A stretch of DNA of 5,665 bases, taken from an uncultured Sulfitobacter sp. (GTDB taxonomy: Bacteria > Pseudomonadota > Alphaproteobacteria > Rhodobacterales > Rhodobacteraceae). Shown here piece after piece: positions 4,894-5,665 of this stretch. The notes under the pieces were generated by a model. That model was not told the DNA's origin, searched no databases, and saw nothing but the letters and a program-made list of their open reading frames with translations. The position numbers and the translations under genes were made by a program. The stretch is from NCBI GenBank assembly GCA_937923365.1, contig CALAIJ010000157.1, positions 1 through 5,665 on the forward strand, in the 5' to 3' direction. The first letter of the stretch is position 1, and every line of letters starts with the position of its first letter.

Positions 4894-5665
4894 GTTATAA
4901 TATTGGTTTGAACGTCATCGAGGTTGATGGCCAAGGCGCTCCTGCGATCGCCGGTGCCGCAACATCCGTTTCCGCCTTTAACGTGCTGACGCGACGCGGG
5001 GTGCCCAACCAACCTGCGCGCATCAACAGCTTTCCCGAATTCGTGGCCAAGTTCGGCACCCATTTCGACGGTGGTCTGGGCGCATATCTGGTCAAGGGCG
5101 GGTTCGATAACGGCATGTCTACGGCTTATGTCAACCGGGTTGCGGCGGCAGGCACCACCGTGGCCAGCCGGACGTTGCAAGATGCCAGCCCCGCCAACAC
5201 CCTGACCTTGCAAGGCGGGTACCGAGGGGACCAGGACCCCGGTTCCTGGGCGCTGGATCTTTATGTCCGGACCGAGCGTGTTTCCGTGATTACGGATCGT
5301 CGGTTGGCGGAAACGGCTGTTACCTCTGTCACAGCGCCTGTCGCTTTGGCCGCCACAACCGATATGGTGGCCGCAGCTTTCCCCGATCTGGTCGTGACCA
5401 TTGACGGACAGGCTGTCGCCACAACCATCTCCTTTGTGGCCGCGCAATTCGCAGACGCCGCCAACGCCACCCGCGCAGAGATGGTCAATGCGATCAACGC
5501 AGGCACCACCGATTTGCAAGCCACACTCAGCGGCGCGGATGAAATCATCCTGACCTCTACGGGCAATATCGCCACGCTGTCGGGCGGATTTACGTCGCTG
5601 TCCGTGGCGATCAACGCGACCTTCGGGTTCAATGCTGTCACCGCAGCCACAGGCACTACCGCAGC
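4890..5665 (+). CDS. Contractile tail sheath protein (N-terminal part, C-terminus off the window)
   Basis: 258 codons are open to the right edge; complete sheath proteins usually exceed 400 residues. The N-terminus follows the sheath pattern: IGLNVIEVDG (5-14), APAIAGAATSVSAFNVLTRRG (17-37), NSFPEFVAKFG (46-56), then GGFDNGMSTAYVNRV (70-84), and the conserved YRGDQDPGSWALDLYV (111-126). In phage, R-pyocin and eCIS particles this protein forms the outer contractile cylinder around the inner tube. From about residue 145 the core is interrupted by a Thr/Ala/Val-rich segment with TIDGQAVATTISF (170-182), ADAANATRAEMVNAINAG (188-205) and EIILTSTG (218-225). It resembles an Ig-like or surface-exposed insertion. 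The start ATG overlaps the upstream TGA, and GGAGG lies 6 nt before it. More tail genes (tube, baseplate) should follow beyond the window. Confidence 0.88.
   Translation, partial: MSYNIGLNVIEVDGQGAPAIAGAATSVSAFNVLTRRGVPNQPARINSFPEFVAKFGTHFDGGLGAYLVKGGFDNGMSTAYVNRVAAAGTTVASRTLQDASPANTLTLQGGYRGDQDPGSWALDLYVRTERVSVITDRRLAETAVTSVTAPVALAATTDMVAAAFPDLVVTIDGQAVATTISFVAAQFADAANATRAEMVNAINAGTTDLQATLSGADEIILTSTGNIATLSGGFTSLSVAINATFGFNAVTAATGTTA

Noticed and set aside
4665..5519. 284-codon open frame on the minus strand, Gly/Cys-rich
   Set aside because: It is a shadow of the sheath and Lys/Pro/Ala-rich genes; the sheath frame is clearly the coding one.

Overview
The window looks like chromosomal DNA from a GC-rich alphaproteobacterium, most likely of the Rhodobacterales/Roseobacter type. 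That placement is an inference from base composition, codon use and protein style; no rRNA or other marker gene is present. The window holds five protein-coding genes in two divergent blocks. Both outermost genes are cut by the window edges.

Left block (1-1951, minus strand): one long intact reading frame for an iron-sulfur flavoprotein of the trimethylamine dehydrogenase / dimethylglycine demethylase (DgcA) / N-methylproline demethylase family. It lacks only its C-terminus, which lies beyond position 1. A gene-free stretch of about 470 bp (1952-2418), AT-rich in its middle, separates it from the right block and should carry the divergent promoters.

Right block (2419-5665, plus strand): a SARP-type transcriptional activator (winged helix plus BTAD domain, 2419-3318) is closed by a strong intrinsic terminator (3345-3375). 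A 150-bp regulatory region follows. Then come three tightly coupled genes of a contractile phage-tail-like particle: a two-domain protein with a beta-rich N-terminal half and a possible tail-terminator/cap (Pvc16-like) C-terminal half, a small protein with a Lys/Pro/Ala-rich tail, and the N-terminal 258 residues of a contractile tail sheath. The three reading frames overlap by 1 and 4 nt, so they form one operon that runs off the right edge. The particle could be an extracellular contractile injection system (eCIS), a tailocin or a prophage tail. The window does not decide between these, but a dedicated chromosomal SARP regulator favours a domesticated particle.

Main discovery: directly upstream of the tail operon are five direct repeats with consensus GGAACGC at exactly 11-bp spacing (3402-3452). 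They end 7 bp before a TATAAT-like hexamer with no recognisable -35 element. This is the classical layout of a SARP-activated promoter, and a SARP gene lies next door. The simplest model is that the 2419-3318 regulator switches on the tail-like operon through these repeats. A second possible control layer is a pair of mutually exclusive RNA hairpins (3488-3525) around the ribosome binding site of the first tail gene, which starts with a rare TTG codon.
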